Source: Bacillota bacterium
GTDB taxonomy: Bacteria; Bacillota; Clostridia; Acetivibrionales; DSM-1351
NCBI GenBank assembly: GCA_023412635.1
Contig: JAEYNI010000255.1
Span: forward strand, 1 to 13,452
Reading direction: 5' to 3'
Length of the DNA stretch: 13,452 bases
Numbering within the stretch: the stretch's first letter is position 1; each line of letters starts with the position of its first letter. The position numbers and the translations under genes were made by a program. Below, in pieces: positions 12,084-13,452 of this stretch. Below the pieces are notes generated by a model that was given only the letters and a program-made list of their open reading frames with translations, made no database searches and was not told the origin of the DNA.

Positions 12084-13452
12084 TTATACATACTTCTGCC
12101 TTTTGAATTTTGCAACAAAAATCAAACCTGCTATCAAAAATACTGTACTGCCGGCTATAATGAATATATTGGATTTATTGAAAAAGCTGCCGGCAGAATT
12201 CGGTTGCTGCCCTGTGGGGGGAGCCATACCGAAGTCACCCTCAGGAGGTTCTCCTCCCCATTGGAAATCCCCTCCAGGTCCACCTTGCGGCATTCCTCCA
12301 TTTCCAAAGCTGTTAGCCATCTGTTGAATTGATGTGATTTGTTCCTCTGTCAGTCCGAGTTCTTTCAGGCTGGATATCTGTTCTTCAGTCAGTTCCTGCC
12401 CATTTGCCTCTTGAATTATCTGCATTGCCTGCATCATTATTTCTCTATCAGGCATATTGTCAAACCCCGGAATGCCTTTTTGGTCGCCGTCAGTCTGCAG
12501 ATTATCCAGCTGTTGCTGACCGCCCTGGTCAGGAGCGTTCTGCTGAGTATTCTCTTGCAGAGGCTCATTCTGGGTTGGAGAATCATTTTGGGTTGGAGAA
12601 TCATTCTGGGGTCCTCCATTCTGGGGGGCATTTGACTTTGCATTATCTGTATTCATATTTTGGCGTTTGCCGCCCCAATCCCCTCCTCCGAAACCACCGC
12701 CCTGGGAGCCCAAAGTTGATAGATTGATCGATGATGCATCAATAAGTTTATCACTTGCTTTAGTCTGTTCATCTGTAGTTGCTGGAACAGTCCCGTCCAA
12801 TTGGCCTTCTATACTCTTTGCCCTGAGCTTTCCAAATTCCGTTATCATCGGAACCGCTTCGGTGTATTGCTGGTATGTGTAGAAAGCTGATGGATCCTCC
12901 TTTACATAGTTTGAAATAAGTGTGTTGACATTATTAATTGTACTTTCATATCTGCCGTTGTTGAAGTATTCATCCACAATCTGCTGTAAGTATTCATGAT
13001 ACTTGTCTTTATATTCTTCAACTTCAAGAAGTTTTGCCAGCATAGGGCGCTCAGACATATCAACCCCGGAAACCGGTGTGTCTATTGGAAAATTCACTGC
13101 AGCTTCAGCCGATCCCGACTGGAAGCCCCCAAATGCCAGGTTGTAGTCCCAGGGCAGCATTGTCAGCCTGCCGTCCTCTTCATACAAATAGTAATTGTGC
13201 TTCATATTGCCGAAATAGCTGTCCAAATTGACCAGAACAGTATTTGCAGCAAAGTATCTTAAGGTGGCATCCACATCCACATATTTTTCAAGTTCAGTGC
13301 CTGAATTCAGATTCTTCAAGGCTTCAATTACGGTGTTGTAATCCTCATCAGTGCCTTTAAAAACCTCATTATCAAAAATGTTTGAGTAGCTGCTGATTTT
13401 GTCATCTGTATATTTCAGGTCTGTACCACCACCGGATCCACCAAATCCTCTG
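12084..13452 (-). CDS. cotH: CotH kinase-family surface protein with C-terminal membrane anchor, 5' part outside window
   Basis: The frame is open to the right edge, giving the last 455 residues. The visible start (SYSNIFDNEVF, then YVDVDATLRYFAANT) and NYYLYEEDGRLTMLPWDYNLAFGG are typical of the CotH atypical protein-kinase fold; the WDYN aspartate (visible residue 102) corresponds to the metal-binding region. KSIEGQLDGTVPATT closes the domain. A long low-complexity Gln/Asn/Pro/Gly region follows, with 6-residue repeats QNDSPT and two LTEEQI helical repeats. The end is a hydrophobic helix (IFIIAGSTVFLIAGLIFVA, about 428-446) and a basic tail KFKRQKYV, with no LPXTG sortase motif. In Bacillus spores CotH phosphorylates coat proteins; clostridial relatives are often exported. 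An exported, membrane-anchored kinase-like or structural protein is inferred. The terminator at 11952-11992 follows. Confidence 0.92.
   Translation of the reverse strand, partial: RGFGGSGGGTDLKYTDDKISSYSNIFDNEVFKGTDEDYNTVIEALKNLNSGTELEKYVDVDATLRYFAANTVLVNLDSYFGNMKHNYYLYEEDGRLTMLPWDYNLAFGGFQSGSAEAAVNFPIDTPVSGVDMSERPMLAKLLEVEEYKDKYHEYLQQIVDEYFNNGRYESTINNVNTLISNYVKEDPSAFYTYQQYTEAVPMITEFGKLRAKSIEGQLDGTVPATTDEQTKASDKLIDASSINLSTLGSQGGGFGGGDWGGKRQNMNTDNAKSNAPQNGGPQNDSPTQNDSPTQNEPLQENTQQNAPDQGGQQQLDNLQTDGDQKGIPGFDNMPDREIMMQAMQIIQEANGQELTEEQISSLKELGLTEEQITSIQQMANSFGNGGMPQGGPGGDFQWGGEPPEGDFGMAPPTGQQPNSAGSFFNKSNIFIIAGSTVFLIAGLIFVAKFKRQKYV
12566..12619. repeat. 18-bp tandem repeat inside the cotH-like gene
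   Basis: Two near-identical 18-base units (12566-12583 and 12584-12601, one mismatch) and a degenerate third encode repeated QNDSPT residues in the low-complexity linker. Such in-frame units can change copy number without breaking the gene. Confidence 0.8.

Noticed and set aside
1..13452. Mobile element, prophage, toxin-antitoxin or defence island
   Set aside because: No transposase, integrase, phage, nuclease or short toxin-like gene pair was recognised; the content is core metabolism, translation and envelope functions.

Overview
The window looks like a chromosomal housekeeping stretch of a low-GC Gram-positive bacterium, most likely a Clostridia member of the Ruminiclostridium / Clostridium cluster III type. 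This is inferred from gene content and order (prfA - ywlC - ywlE - rpiB - upp - comEB - wecB, a Bacillota arrangement), from sigma-A promoters and AGGAGG-type ribosome binding sites, and from a CotH-family surface protein with an anchored tail. No species assignment can be proven from the sequence alone.

Every convincing protein gene lies on the minus strand, so transcription runs from high to low coordinates. From right to left: (i) a CotH-family kinase-like surface protein, cut by the right edge (12084-13452); (ii) a CNNM/CorC-type membrane transporter with its own promoter (10544-11860); (iii) a roughly 400-base gap with a very strong hairpin, a 92% AT block and a promoter; (iv) a two-gene unit of a DUF2089 zinc-ribbon/HTH regulator and a DUF4097 protein (8535-10144), closed by an 18-bp perfect terminator stem; (v) a translation and protein-quality unit, prfA - ZIP metal transporter - ywlC (t6A synthesis) - ywlE (protein arginine phosphatase), 4621-8306; (vi) rpiB - upp - comEB (sugar-phosphate and pyrimidine salvage), 2803-4407, with two tandem sigma-A promoters; (vii) a WecA/TagO-WecB/MnaA fusion for cell-wall polymer precursors (403-2691), followed by a clear terminator; (viii) the start of a GNAT acetyltransferase, cut by the left edge.

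The least ordinary items are these. The WecA-WecB fusion carries a textbook ribosome binding site and in-frame TTG exactly at the domain junction, so one gene may yield both the fusion and free epimerase. The rpiB reading frame can be extended upstream, but the extension contains a near-consensus promoter, so it is probably untranslated. The DUF2089 regulator and its DUF4097 partner carry matching SHOCT-like helical motifs at opposite ends. A 17-bp stem plus T-tract at 10446-10492 reads best on the plus strand, where no gene exists, and could end an unannotated small RNA. Several promoters have a -35 box touching or a few bases from the preceding terminator. No tRNA, rRNA, CRISPR array, insertion sequence or phage gene was seen. 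No complete novel defence or metabolic system is evident.
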